A stretch of DNA of 45,904 bases from NCBI RefSeq assembly GCF_001870675.1, contig NZ_MEHT01000003.1, forward strand, positions 1 through 45,904. The letters are read 5' to 3'. The DNA is from Roseinatronobacter thiooxidans. GTDB taxonomy: Bacteria; Pseudomonadota; Alphaproteobacteria; Rhodobacterales; Rhodobacteraceae. A program made the position numbers and the translations under genes. The number at the start of each line of letters is the position of its first letter. Position 1 is the stretch's first letter. The notes beneath the pieces were generated by a model that was not told the DNA's origin, made no database searches, and saw only the letters and a list, made by a program, of their open reading frames with translations. This document shows positions 8,612 to 17,830 of the stretch, in pieces.

Positions 8612-9169
8612 ATGACAGTTTTGGCGCGCTCTTTATGTGTTTTCTGCGGCTCGCGCGCAGGAACAGACCCACGATTCGCCGCAGATGCCCGCGCTGTCGG
8701 CGAAATGATCGCGCGGCACGGGTGGCGGCTGGTCTATGGTGCAGGCGATATTGGCATTATGGGAGAGGTCGCGCGCGCTGCACAATCTGCCGGTGCCGCC
8801 ACAATGGGCGTGATCCCCACCCACCTTATGCAGGCGGAAGTTGGCAAGCGCGATCTGGGCATGCTTGTTGTCACCGAAACCATGCACGAGCGCAAAAAGG
8901 TCATGTTCACCAATTCAGATGCCATCGTCGTGCTGCCCGGTGGTGCGGGGTCGCTGGATGAATTCTTTGAAGTGCTGACATGGCGGCAGCTGGGCTTGCA
9001 CGCGAAAACGATTTTTCTGCTGAACACAGCGGGATACTGGTCACCGCTGGCCAATCTGGTGGATCATATTGTCGACCAGGGCTTTGCCGACCCCAGCCTG
9101 CGCGGGTTTTTTACCATGCTGCCAGATGTCGCAACCTTGGAAGCGCGCCTGAGTGATACTTTGATGTGA
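8612..9169 (+). CDS. LOG-family protein (TIGR00730; cytokinin-type phosphoribohydrolase fold)
   Basis: A 185-residue Rossmann-like protein. The conserved LOG motifs are present: MHERKKVMF (91-99) and PGGAGSLDEFFE (109-120), a version of PGGxGTxxExxE with Ser in place of Thr. The N-terminus LCVFCGSRAGTDP is typical. LOG enzymes release the base from nucleoside 5'-monophosphates, and plant or pathogen members make active cytokinins; bacterial housekeeping members probably act on AMP-like nucleotides. Start choice: ATG 8612 is used, with TTG 8603 an alternative, because the AGGGGG ribosome site at 8593-8598 sits four bases from the TTG and thirteen from the ATG. The gene is followed by a long gene-free stretch. 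Confidence 0.88.
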   Translation: MTVLARSLCVFCGSRAGTDPRFAADARAVGEMIARHGWRLVYGAGDIGIMGEVARAAQSAGAATMGVIPTHLMQAEVGKRDLGMLVVTETMHERKKVMFTNSDAIVVLPGGAGSLDEFFEVLTWRQLGLHAKTIFLLNTAGYWSPLANLVDHIVDQGFADPSLRGFFTMLPDVATLEARLSDTLM

Positions 9170-9884
9170 CGCCCCACAGCGCAGGGGCGCGTACCGCAAT
9201 TTCGCACAGATCAATAGCAGGTATACACGGCATCTTGGCGAAGAACTTGGAAACAAGGCCGCGCGCCATTATTTGCAACTTTTAGATTAATGACTTAAAT
9301 TAAAAGCAACCTTTACGCGAATTTAATCAACGCGGTCGGATTGTTTCGGTATTTGAATTGCGGTGCCTGCCCCCAATGGTTTTTCGCTGGTCCGCTATGC
9401 AAATAAACACCCTATTCGGGGCCGCACCACATCCTAAAGTCAGGGGACAGGCGGCGTTGGGCTGGGCAGATCGCACCAATATTGCCCCCCAGTTACCCTG
9501 CTATCGGTAAATCTGAACGATTCGGTTGCCGCCGAACAAGCGCGGCACCAGGCACTCTGGCCCGCCTGCGACGGATGGACAGATTTTGAAATCCGGAAAC
9601 AATGGTGTCCTTTGAGACGCACCGTTAAACAGTCTTAAACACTGACGCTTGGCAAACCCTCGTTTTATGGGTATTTTCCACATTACCAGTTGTCTTGCGC
9701 CCAAGCCTGGTAGAATTTGATTATGCAAAAGTCTCTCGCGCTTTTTTAAAAGCCACAACGATACAAACGAAATTTTAGGACGTGTTGATATAGTCGCTAC
9801 GGCAGAGTTTTTTCAAAGACCAAATTTTTGGATGAGAAATTTTCTGAACAGACGGCTATGCGTCCCTGTGCAAGGAATTATGAA
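9170..9884. other. Gene-free, AT-richer leader before the giant repeat protein
   Basis: About 715 bases with no credible gene. Short minus-strand frames at 9440-9622 and 9501-9758 lack ribosome sites and protein-like composition. A weak hairpin (CGCCCC/GGGGCG, 9170-9187) follows the LOG gene. Stretches at 9270-9325 and 9720-9830 are markedly AT-rich compared with flanking genes. The length and composition suggest a regulated promoter region or a long leader for the gene at 9885, but no specific element was recognised. Confidence 0.5.
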
Positions 9885-12800
9885 ATGAGCGCATTGTCGT
9901 CAGGCGAAATCACGTTCAACATCGACTCTTCCACAAGTGCGGGCGACTCGGCAGCCGTCCATACATTGACCAGCATTCAGGTAGGTGACGAAGTCTATTT
10001 CGACCTTGTCGGGCCGGACAGTGTCAGTTTCAACGTGGTTGATGTCGCACATAAAGACCATGAGGCCCAACTCTTCGTCGGGGGCAAACCCATCTCGAAG
10101 CTGTGGCCAAAAGATGGGCAGCGCAATGACGCGTTCGAAGAGCAGTCGCTAGAGGTCGCGTTCCAAAGCAATGACCTGAATGCTTATGTCGACGCTTTTC
10201 GGGTTTCGACGACAGCACCGCAGCAGGGCTACACCCTAAGTTATGACACACCCATCACGGTGGCCGAAGGCGGGTTCATCTTCATTACCGAAAAAGATGG
10301 GAACAATAGCCAAACACTTGAATTTCTTGATGAAAATGGCGATGTAATCGCATCTGCCACCGCCATCAACAAACACGAGCCTGGCGGCAACTATATAGAC
10401 CTAGGTGTACGCACATGGGCCGGGCAGAATATTCACGCCTCGGTATTTGAACTCACCTCTATCGATGGTCTGGAAGAGGGCACTCAAATCCACTCTGTCC
10501 GCGTTGTCTGGGATGTAGACACGAATTATCACCCCGATCCCGGGATCGGCGATGCCGGTGACGGTAAGGTGTTTTTCTTCGGCAATCAGGAAGTTATGCA
10601 GCCGAATACCCCGCCAGAAGCCGTGAATGATGACTTCACCGGCATTTTCAACGAAAAGATCGAGGGCGAGGTTCTGAGCAATGACAGTGACGCGGATGGC
10701 GACCCTCTGACGGTTATCGGCAATACCGATCCGCTGAACGGCACTGTCAATATCAAGCCAGATGGGACATTCACCTACACCCCCAAAGACGGGTTCACAG
10801 GTAAAGACCAGTTCACCTATACCATCAGCGATGGCAATGGCGGCACGGACACTGCGACTGTCACACTGACCATCGCCGCAGACCCCAACAGCCCGCCAGA
10901 TGCGGTGAATGACACGTTCACCGGCGATTTCAACAAGCCTATCCTCGGCGAGGTGCTGGGCAACGACTCCGACCCCGATGGCGACCCTCTGACGGTTATC
11001 GGCAATACCGATCCGCTGAACGGCACTGTCAATATCAAGCCAGATGGGACATTCACCTACACCCCCAAAGACGGGTTCACAGGTAAAGACCAGTTCACCT
11101 ATACCATCAGCGATGGCAATGGCGGCACAGACACTGCGACTGTCACACTGACCATCGCCGCAGACCCCAACAGCCCGCCAGATGCGGTGAATGACACGTT
11201 CACCGGCGATTTCAACAAGCCCATCCTCGGCGAGGTGTTGGGCAACGACTCCGACCCCGATGGCGACCCGCTGACGGTTATCGGCAATACCGATCCGCTG
11301 AACGGCACTGTCAATATCAAACCAGATGGGACATTCACCTACACCCCCAAAGACGGGTTCACAGGTAAAGACCAGTTCACCTATACCATCAGCGATGGCA
11401 ATAGCGGCACAGACACTGCGACTGTCACACTGACCATCGCCGCAGACCCCAACAACCCGCCCGATGCGGTGAATGACACGTTCACCGGCGATTTCAACAA
11501 GCCCATCCTCGGCGAGGTGCTGGGCAACGACTCCGACCCCGATGGCGACCCGCTGAGTGTGATCAGCAACACAGACCCTGCCAACGGCACTGTGACGATC
11601 AAGCCTGACGGAACCTTCATCTATAGCCCGAATGCAGGGTTCTCGGGGAATGACACCTTTACCTACACCATCAGCGACGGAAATGGCGGCACCGATACCG
11701 CGACTGTCACACTGACCATCGCGCCCAACAGCCCGCCCGATGCCGTGAATGACGCCTTCACGGGCGATTTCAACGAACCCATCGAAGGTGCGGTTCTGGG
11801 CAATGACTCCGACCCTGATGGCGACCCGTTAAGCGTGATCTCCAACACAGACCCGCTGAATGGCAGTGTAACAGTTAACCCTAATGGCACATTCACCTAT
11901 GTGCCGAATACGGGCTTCTCTGGCGAAGATCAGTTCACCTATACCATCAGCGATGGGTTCGGCGGCACAGACACCGCGGTTGTAAAGCTGACAATCGCAG
12001 CCGAACCGAACGAGCCGCCCGTTGCGGTTGCCGATAGCTTCAATGGTCAGGAAGGCGCGCCGATTGAAGGATCGGTTCTGGGCAATGACAGTGACCCCGA
12101 TGGCGATGAGCTGAAAGTCATCGACAACACCGTCCCCTCCAACGGGAAGGTCGTTATCGGAACAGATGGCAAGTTCATCTACATTCCGGATGAAGGGTTC
12201 TCGGGGACAGACAGCTTCACCTATACCATCAGCGATGGCAAAGGCGAAACCGACACCACCACCGTGACACTGACAGTCAATGGCGCACCTATTGCCGAAG
12301 ATGACGGCTTTAGCGGTCAGGCTGGTGACAAGATCAATGGGTCGGTTCTGGGCAATGACTCCGATCCGGATGACGACACGCTGATTATACTGGACAATAC
12401 CGACCCTGAAAACGGGACGCTTGTGTTCAGACCTGATGGCACCTTCACCTACACACCGGATGAAGGGTTTTCGGGGACAGACAGCTTCACCTATACCATC
12501 AGCGACGGCAATGGCGGCGTTGACACCGCAACCGTTACCCTGACAGTCAACGGCGCCCCCGATGCACAGGATGACGGTTTCAACGGGCAGGCTGGCGATC
12601 CGATCACCGGGTCTGTTCTGGGCAATGACTCAGACCCTGACGGGGACGATCTGACGATTATCGGCAATACCGATCCGGCGAACGGCACCCTTGTCCTAAG
12701 GCCCGATGGCACCTTTACCTATACCCCGGATGAAGGGTTCTCGGGGACAGACAGCTTCACCTACACCATCAGCGACGGCAATGGCGGCACCGATACAGCC

Positions 12801-14249
12801 ACTGTCACGCTGGATGTGAATGGCCCACCCGTGGCCGAGGATGACGGCTTTGATGGTGCCTTCAACACCGCCATTGAAGGGTCGGTTCTGGGCAATGATT
12901 CCGATCCTGATGGCGATGATCTGACAGTTATCAGCAACACTGCCCCATCGAATGGGTCGGTTGTCGTCAATGCCAACGGCCAGTTCATCTATGTCCCGAA
13001 TGAAGGCTTCACCGGAGAGGACAGCTTCACCTACACGGTCACAGACGGCAATGGCGGCACTGACACAGCGACAGTCACTGTCACTGTGGGTGAAGCCCCG
13101 AATAACCCGCCTGATGCCGAGAATGACTTTTTCTCGGGGGATTTCAACGAGGAGATCAAAGGCTCGGTTCTGGGCAATGACACCGACCCGGATGGCGACA
13201 CGCTGACAGTAATCGGCAATACAAACCCGTCAAACGGCAGTGTTGTCATTAACTCGGATGGCACCTTTACCTATACCCCGAATGAGGGGTTCTCGGGCGA
13301 GGACAGCTTTACCTATACCATCACCGACGGGAATGGTGGTCAGGACACTGCGACAGTAAACCTGTTCACCGAGAAGCTCTGCGCGCCCGGCAACAGGCCC
13401 CCTGTGGCTGTCGATGACAAGTTTGTAACCGATGGCATTGACGAAAGCGTTGAGGGGAACGTGTTGGTGAATGACAGCGACCCTGATGGCGACCCGCTAT
13501 CGGTGAAGCTGAACACTCAGCCTGCAAATGGCAAAGTGGTGATGAACCCAGACGGGACATTTACCTACACCCCCAAAGAGGGCTTTTTCGGAGAGGACAG
13601 TTTCAAGTATGTCGTCACTGACGGAAAAGGCGGCGCCGACCATGCGACAGTGCATATCACAGTGCCCTGCTTCGCGGCAGGTACGCTGATTGTCACTGCC
13701 GAAGGCCCCAAACTGGTCGAGGATATTCGCATCGGCGACAAGGTTCTGACGCGCGATGACGGGTTCCAGCAGGTGCGCTGGGCCGGCCAACGGGTGCTTG
13801 ATGCGGCGTATCTGGCACAAAACCCGGATTTCGAATCGGTCGTCATTCGGGCTGGTGCGCTGGGCAACAAGCTGCCCAGACGGGATTTGCGCGTCTCGCC
13901 GGGGCATCGGATTTTGCTAAGCGGGTATCAGGCAGAGTTGATGTTCGGAGAGCGTGAAGTCCTTGTTGCCGCCAGTGATCTGGTGGGGCAACCGGGCATC
14001 GACCATGATCCGCGTCCAGTGACCTATGTGCATATCATGTTCGACAGCCACCAGATTATCGACTCTGAAGGGGCTTGGAGTGAGAGCTTCCAACCGGCCG
14101 ATGTCACGCTGAACGGGCTGGACATGCAGCAGCGCGACGAATTGCTGGCGCTGTTCCCCGAACTGGCCACACGCAAGGGCCAGCGTGGATACACTGCCGC
14201 ACGCCGTGTTCTGGCCCGCCACGAAAGCTCTGCCTTGCTGGCAATGTAA
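9885..14249 (+). CDS. Giant cadherin-like repeat protein with C-terminal Hint domain
   Basis: A 1454-residue protein. ATG 9885 is chosen because AAGGA lies eight bases upstream; a TTG at 9828 and an ATG at 9858 are poorer. Residues 1-239 are an unrecognised beta-rich region without an obvious Sec signal. Residues 240-1260 hold eleven tandem cadherin-like (tandem-95 type) repeats of 89-95 residues, each with NDSDPDGDPL-like acidic calcium-type loops and an FTYTISDGNGG strand. Cys1262 in PCFAAGT starts a Hint domain (Hint_2 type), with LRVSPGHRILL and YVHIMFDSHQII as further motifs; Hint domains cleave or rearrange the polypeptide at the cysteine. The architecture suggests a secreted or surface adhesin that is self-processed. 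No RTX nonapeptides or anchor were seen, so the export route is unknown. Both flanks carry polysaccharide export genes. Confidence 0.9.
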   Translation: MSALSSGEITFNIDSSTSAGDSAAVHTLTSIQVGDEVYFDLVGPDSVSFNVVDVAHKDHEAQLFVGGKPISKLWPKDGQRNDAFEEQSLEVAFQSNDLNAYVDAFRVSTTAPQQGYTLSYDTPITVAEGGFIFITEKDGNNSQTLEFLDENGDVIASATAINKHEPGGNYIDLGVRTWAGQNIHASVFELTSIDGLEEGTQIHSVRVVWDVDTNYHPDPGIGDAGDGKVFFFGNQEVMQPNTPPEAVNDDFTGIFNEKIEGEVLSNDSDADGDPLTVIGNTDPLNGTVNIKPDGTFTYTPKDGFTGKDQFTYTISDGNGGTDTATVTLTIAADPNSPPDAVNDTFTGDFNKPILGEVLGNDSDPDGDPLTVIGNTDPLNGTVNIKPDGTFTYTPKDGFTGKDQFTYTISDGNGGTDTATVTLTIAADPNSPPDAVNDTFTGDFNKPILGEVLGNDSDPDGDPLTVIGNTDPLNGTVNIKPDGTFTYTPKDGFTGKDQFTYTISDGNSGTDTATVTLTIAADPNNPPDAVNDTFTGDFNKPILGEVLGNDSDPDGDPLSVISNTDPANGTVTIKPDGTFIYSPNAGFSGNDTFTYTISDGNGGTDTATVTLTIAPNSPPDAVNDAFTGDFNEPIEGAVLGNDSDPDGDPLSVISNTDPLNGSVTVNPNGTFTYVPNTGFSGEDQFTYTISDGFGGTDTAVVKLTIAAEPNEPPVAVADSFNGQEGAPIEGSVLGNDSDPDGDELKVIDNTVPSNGKVVIGTDGKFIYIPDEGFSGTDSFTYTISDGKGETDTTTVTLTVNGAPIAEDDGFSGQAGDKINGSVLGNDSDPDDDTLIILDNTDPENGTLVFRPDGTFTYTPDEGFSGTDSFTYTISDGNGGVDTATVTLTVNGAPDAQDDGFNGQAGDPITGSVLGNDSDPDGDDLTIIGNTDPANGTLVLRPDGTFTYTPDEGFSGTDSFTYTISDGNGGTDTATVTLDVNGPPVAEDDGFDGAFNTAIEGSVLGNDSDPDGDDLTVISNTAPSNGSVVVNANGQFIYVPNEGFTGEDSFTYTVTDGNGGTDTATVTVTVGEAPNNPPDAENDFFSGDFNEEIKGSVLGNDTDPDGDTLTVIGNTNPSNGSVVINSDGTFTYTPNEGFSGEDSFTYTITDGNGGQDTATVNLFTEKLCAPGNRPPVAVDDKFVTDGIDESVEGNVLVNDSDPDGDPLSVKLNTQPANGKVVMNPDGTFTYTPKEGFFGEDSFKYVVTDGKGGADHATVHITVPCFAAGTLIVTAEGPKLVEDIRIGDKVLTRDDGFQQVRWAGQRVLDAAYLAQNPDFESVVIRAGALGNKLPRRDLRVSPGHRILLSGYQAELMFGEREVLVAASDLVGQPGIDHDPRPVTYVHIMFDSHQIIDSEGAWSESFQPADVTLNGLDMQQRDELLALFPELATRKGQRGYTAARRVLARHESSALLAM
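10602..13667 (+). repeat. Eleven tandem coding repeats, period about 267-285 bp
   Basis: Each unit encodes one cadherin-like domain starting with PP-A-V/E-N/D-D. Units 1-4 begin near 10605, 10887, 11169 and 11451, exactly 282 bp apart. Units 2 and 3 are nearly identical base for base, unit 4 shares its first half with them, and unit 1 shares its second half. Later units have diverged and some are shorter. The pattern points to recent duplication or gene conversion within the block. Confidence 0.93.
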
Positions 14250-14270
14250 CGGGCATAAGGTAAGACAGAC

Positions 14271-14298
14271 ACGGGGCCTCGTCAGAGGCCCCGTTTTC
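14271..14298 (+). terminator. Rho-independent terminator after the repeat/Hint gene
   Basis: A nine-base GC stem (14272-14280 with 14285-14293) with loop GTCA is followed by TTTT. It sits 22 bases after the stop codon and just before the stop of the convergent sugar-transferase operon. Confidence 0.85.
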
Positions 14299-14310
14299 AT
14301 ATGTCACAGC

Positions 14311-14967
14311 TTATTTTCCGGAGAGTACGCGCCGTCTGCGCGGCAATCTGCGCGCGCGCGCAAGGCCAAGCACACGCGCGCCTGTCAGGCAGATCAGCCA
14401 CAGATCCAGACACAGGCTTTGATGGCGCTGGTAGATCAGGTCAATCCGGGCCTTGCGCGGCACACAGACCCGCGCATAGGTCGCGTCTGTTTCCTCGGGC
14501 GATGCGGTACGCGCCAGCAACCGTTCTTCATGCGCAGCAAAAACAAGGCTGGCCAGCCCCGTTATGCCCGGGCGCGTGCGCAAAACCTGCGCATAAAGAT
14601 CGGGGAAACGCTCGACATAAATTCGCAACGGGGGGCGCGGCCCCACAAAGCTGATATCGCCGCGAAAGATGTTCAGCAATTGCGGCAACTCATCCAGCCG
14701 CGACCGGCGCAGAACGCGCCCCAAAGGGGTCACCCGCGCGGCCTTGTCGCCACCAGACACGCCCGTATCCACAGCGACCACCGACATGCTGCGCAGCTTC
14801 CACAGGGTAAACCCCTCGTGGCTGCTGCGCATGCGTTCGCCCCCGAAAAAAACCGGCCGCCCCTGCCGCAACCAAAGCACCGCCACAAGCCCCGCAAGAA
14901 CCGGAAGCACCAAGGGCAGAAGCACAACTGCGAAACACAGATCGAACACACGTTTCGAGGGCGTCAT
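14311..14967 (-). CDS. Initiating sugar-phosphate transferase (bacterial sugar transferase family)
   Basis: A 218-residue monotopic phosphoglycosyl transferase of the short WcaJ/PglC-like type. It begins MTPSKRVFDLCFAVVLLPLV, a re-entrant membrane helix at 8-32. Catalytic residues Asp92-Glu93 lie in RLDELPQLLNIFRGDISFVG (90-109), followed by PRPP and RPGITGLASL. These enzymes move a sugar phosphate from a nucleotide sugar to undecaprenyl phosphate, the first step of polysaccharide or glycan assembly at the inner membrane. The start ATG 14967 overlaps the epimerase stop by four bases (ATGA), so the two are translationally coupled; a longer frame to 15126 is the shadow of the epimerase. The last 20 residues are very basic. 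Confidence 0.9.
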   Translation of the reverse strand: MTPSKRVFDLCFAVVLLPLVLPVLAGLVAVLWLRQGRPVFFGGERMRSSHEGFTLWKLRSMSVVAVDTGVSGGDKAARVTPLGRVLRRSRLDELPQLLNIFRGDISFVGPRPPLRIYVERFPDLYAQVLRTRPGITGLASLVFAAHEERLLARTASPEETDATYARVCVPRKARIDLIYQRHQSLCLDLWLICLTGARVLGLARARRLPRRRRVLSGK

Positions 14968-15806
14968 GCACACCGCCTGTCTGCACGCCAATCCGCAACA
15001 ATTTCTGCCGCCTCTGCTTTGGGCAGCGGCACCAGTCTGGCCAGCTGCGCCACATCCAGCACCACAGATTGCAGCGCAGTCTCGGGGGCGGGGTGCCACT
15101 GAAATGGCACCCCCGCTGCATCGCATAAATCCGCCATTGCAACGCCGCCCTCCAACGCAAGGTTCAACCGTGCGGGCAGGCGCAGGCCACCGCAGGCCAG
15201 TTGCACCAGCGCCTGCACCAGTCGGGCGAATTCCACAGGCCCGATATAAGACCGGACAGGGCCGCGCCCATCTGAAAACTGGTCAAGGCGGCGGCTTTCA
15301 CCGCTTTGGCCCAGCAAGGCATCGGCCCCTGCAACATTGCCAATGCGCAGCGCCGTAACGGCAATGCCATGTCGCGCAGCCCGCGCCAGTGCGGCCTGTT
15401 CCATTTCCAGTTTGGCACGTCCATATGCGCTGACAGGGAATGCCCCCCCCTGTTCCCCCAGCAGCGTGGTCGATGGCCCATAGACCGCCGCAGAAGACGA
15501 CAGAAACACATGCCTTGCGCGCAGCCCCACGGCGCAATCCACCGCCGCCAGACCAAGGTCGCTGTTCAATGACACGTCCCCTTTTGCAGGCACAACACCT
15601 GCAAGCCCCACCACCACATCCACGGGGCCACATTGCGGCAGGCCAGCAAGCGGGTCACACAGATGCACAGATCCGGTTGCCACAGATGTCAGCGGGGCGC
15701 GACGAAACTGCCACACGGGCGTTGCGCCTTGCGCGCTCCAGTGGCGGCGCAACATACCACCCAAACGCCCGCTCGCCCCCAGAATCAGGACGCGCGCAAC
15801 ACTCAC
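14964..15806 (-). CDS. NAD-dependent epimerase/dehydratase (extended SDR)
   Basis: A 280-residue extended short-chain dehydrogenase. It has the nucleotide-binding motif LILGASGRLGG (8-17), a catalytic serine within SSSAAVYG (103-110) and the YGRAK catalytic pair Tyr128/Lys132. Such enzymes modify the sugar of a nucleotide-sugar, here plausibly the substrate of the sugar transferase encoded immediately downstream. Both of its ends overlap its neighbours by four bases, so it is the middle gene of a three-gene operon. At 280 residues it is somewhat shorter than many GalE-type epimerases; the exact sugar cannot be told from sequence. Confidence 0.85.
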   Translation of the reverse strand: MSVARVLILGASGRLGGMLRRHWSAQGATPVWQFRRAPLTSVATGSVHLCDPLAGLPQCGPVDVVVGLAGVVPAKGDVSLNSDLGLAAVDCAVGLRARHVFLSSSAAVYGPSTTLLGEQGGAFPVSAYGRAKLEMEQAALARAARHGIAVTALRIGNVAGADALLGQSGESRRLDQFSDGRGPVRSYIGPVEFARLVQALVQLACGGLRLPARLNLALEGGVAMADLCDAAGVPFQWHPAPETALQSVVLDVAQLARLVPLPKAEAAEIVADWRADRRCA

Positions 15807-16918
15807 AAGGACCCTGCCGCCCGACCAAAGCCAAGAAACGCCCCGAACAGGGCCAGCACCCGCTGCGTTGTCACCGCAGGCGCTTGGGTCGCAAGCACGA
15901 TGTCACCATCCGCGATCAAAAACTCATCCGCGCTGAACATTCCATCTGCGCGGGTCAGATCAAAGCTGAACACAACACGCGTATTCGGGGCACCCGAAGG
16001 GCGGCTGACCTCTGCGGCGGTATAGCGGCGTAGCACAAGAATGCCGCGCGGGTCTGCGCGTGTGTCCGCAATCCCGCCCATCAGCGAGACTGCGCGCAAG
16101 GCGCTGACATCTTCTGCATCGAACCCAACAACCTCTTCGCGTTGCGCGGCCCCCAATGCCTTGAAACTGCGCCTGTCGCTTTCAATCAGAACGCTGTCGC
16201 CGCCGCGAATGGCAGGGTCATGCGCGGGATTATACAATACGAATTCCAGCGGGCGGCGAAAGACTTGCTGCCCGCGCGTGATCTGCACTTGCGGATTGAT
16301 CAGCGTCGGGCTGACCCCGCCCGCAGCAGCAATAAGGCTGGTCAAGGGCAAGTTGCGTTCGTTCAAAGGGTAAGTGCCGGGGCTGGCAACCCCCCCCAGC
16401 ATCTGCGCCGAATTGCGCCGCCCCTCGGTCACTTCCAACTGGACCTGCGCCGAGGGAATAATCGCTGTCAGTCGTTCCTGCATGCGCAAGCGCGCCTGCT
16501 CGGCGGTCAGGCCGCTGACCTGCACCTCGTCGATATAAGGCAGGCTTACGCGGCCCGATGCTGTGACAAGGACATTGGCAATATCTGCAAACGGGCTGCC
16601 TGCCTGCGTGATAAGCGAGCTTTCTTCGGCATCCCAAACGCGCAGGGCCAGCCTGTCACCCGGTGCCAGAACCTGATCTGTCGGCACGGCACCACCAGAG
16701 GGCCAGGATGTAGACGCGCGACCATTCAGAACGCCCCATCCGGGGTAAAGTGGCAGCCTGTCACGGGTGACGATTTCCAAGGCGAAATCTGCACCCTCGG
16801 CATCGGGGCTTGCCAGAACCTCGCGCTGGGAAGGGGCACCGCGCGCCACGCTGCAACCAGATACGAACAACAGCGCGACCCCACCGATCACATGCCGCCT
16901 TGATATGGTCGTGGTCAA
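15803..16918 (-). CDS. Polysaccharide export outer-membrane protein (OPX/Wza/CtrA type), lipoprotein
   Basis: A 371-residue protein with a Tat-like lipoprotein signal: SRRHVIGGVALLFVSGC, lipobox Cys about 22. The poly-export domain begins APGDRLALRVWDAEES and SLBB-type repeats follow (GGVASPGTYPLNERNLPL, then LMGGIADTRADPRGILVLRR). The length matches CtrA/BexD-type exporters, which form the outer-membrane channel for capsule. It heads the OPX-epimerase-sugar transferase operon. It is the expected partner of KpsE (2238-3992) and KpsT, which lie 12 kb away on the other strand across the repeat/Hint gene. Assignment to the same machine is inference from family pairing. Confidence 0.87.
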   Translation of the reverse strand: MTTTISRRHVIGGVALLFVSGCSVARGAPSQREVLASPDAEGADFALEIVTRDRLPLYPGWGVLNGRASTSWPSGGAVPTDQVLAPGDRLALRVWDAEESSLITQAGSPFADIANVLVTASGRVSLPYIDEVQVSGLTAEQARLRMQERLTAIIPSAQVQLEVTEGRRNSAQMLGGVASPGTYPLNERNLPLTSLIAAAGGVSPTLINPQVQITRGQQVFRRPLEFVLYNPAHDPAIRGGDSVLIESDRRSFKALGAAQREEVVGFDAEDVSALRAVSLMGGIADTRADPRGILVLRRYTAAEVSRPSGAPNTRVVFSFDLTRADGMFSADEFLIADGDIVLATQAPAVTTQRVLALFGAFLGFGRAAGSL

Positions 16919-17053
16919 AACCCGTCTCCCGCTACGCTAGTGCTTTTTTACAAGTTTCCTTGTGGTCTGGAATCAGGGCAGGGTCAATTCTTCATGCCCC
17001 CCATCCGCGATACTACACCAAAGGCGGCGCTTTTGCGCAACGGCCCAACCGCG

Positions 17054-17830
17054 CTATGCGCGCGCCACGCGCACGCTGAGTTCCCGAAACTGCGCCTCGT
17101 TTTCGGTTTCCATGAAGGCCACATCACCACAATCACGCCCAGCGCCGATGACAACCAAGGTGGCGGGGGTGCTCATGCCTGTTGCATCGACCAGATGCCA
17201 GCGCCCGTCCAGCCAGACTTCGGCGACGGCATGAAAATCTTGTGGCGCAACATCAGGCCCATAGCCCGACACATAGCGCGCCGGAATATTGGCGGCCCGT
17301 GCGAAGGCGCAAACCATATGCGCATAATCACGGCACACGCCTTGACGGGACAGGAAAGTTTCCACCGCGCTGGTCGAAGCGACAGAACTGCCGGGCACAT
17401 AAGACAATTCCCGGCCAACCCAGTCCCGGATCGCCACAACCAAAGCCCCGCCATGCAGATCGGCAAATTCTTTGGCGACGAACGGCACGAACATATCGGA
17501 CGGGCAATAGCGCGAGGGGCGCAGATAGGGCAGAACATCACTTGGCAGCGCATCCAGCGCTGTGGCGGGGCGCGTGGCAAGGGCTGCGTGTGTGCGCGTC
17601 ACCTCTACTTTTGCGCGGTAGCGGGTTTGCAAGCGGGTCTGTTGCACCACAGCCCAGACACGCTGTTCAAGCGCGCCATCTGCATCGATCACGCGCAGCT
17701 CGGCATTCTTGACATCCAGATGGCTGTCCAGAATGCGCTGCCCGTCCTTATGCGCCGCCTCGATCATCAGCAGGGCCGCGTCGCCTTGCGTCAGGTCATA
17801 ATCCAGCAACACATCAATCTCGAACAGCAT
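17054..17830 (-). CDS. Transglutaminase-like cysteine protease/peptidase family protein
   Basis: A 258-residue protein with the N-terminal beta region of bacterial transglutaminase-like proteins (RYRAKVEVTRTHAAL, 71-85) and a papain-like core. The triad is Cys166 (GVCRDYAHM), His200 (QDFHAVAEVW) and Asp215 (VDATG). No signal peptide or membrane segment is seen, so it is probably cytoplasmic. The family includes peptidases and amidases; the substrate is unknown. It is preceded by an almost perfect ribosome site (GGAGGTGAT, about five bases before ATG 17830), implying strong translation. It is divergent from the lipocalin/cytochrome operon across 240 bases. No functional link to the OPX operon downstream is evident. 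Confidence 0.86.
   Translation of the reverse strand: MLFEIDVLLDYDLTQGDAALLMIEAAHKDGQRILDSHLDVKNAELRVIDADGALEQRVWAVVQQTRLQTRYRAKVEVTRTHAALATRPATALDALPSDVLPYLRPSRYCPSDMFVPFVAKEFADLHGGALVVAIRDWVGRELSYVPGSSVASTSAVETFLSRQGVCRDYAHMVCAFARAANIPARYVSGYGPDVAPQDFHAVAEVWLDGRWHLVDATGMSTPATLVVIGAGRDCGDVAFMETENEAQFRELSVRVARA

Noticed and set aside
9440-9758. Small minus-strand frames upstream of the giant gene
   Set aside because: No ribosome sites and no protein-like pattern.
10602-13667. Tandem repeats as a possible CRISPR array
   Set aside because: The period is near 280 bp, in frame and protein-coding, with no short repeat-spacer structure.
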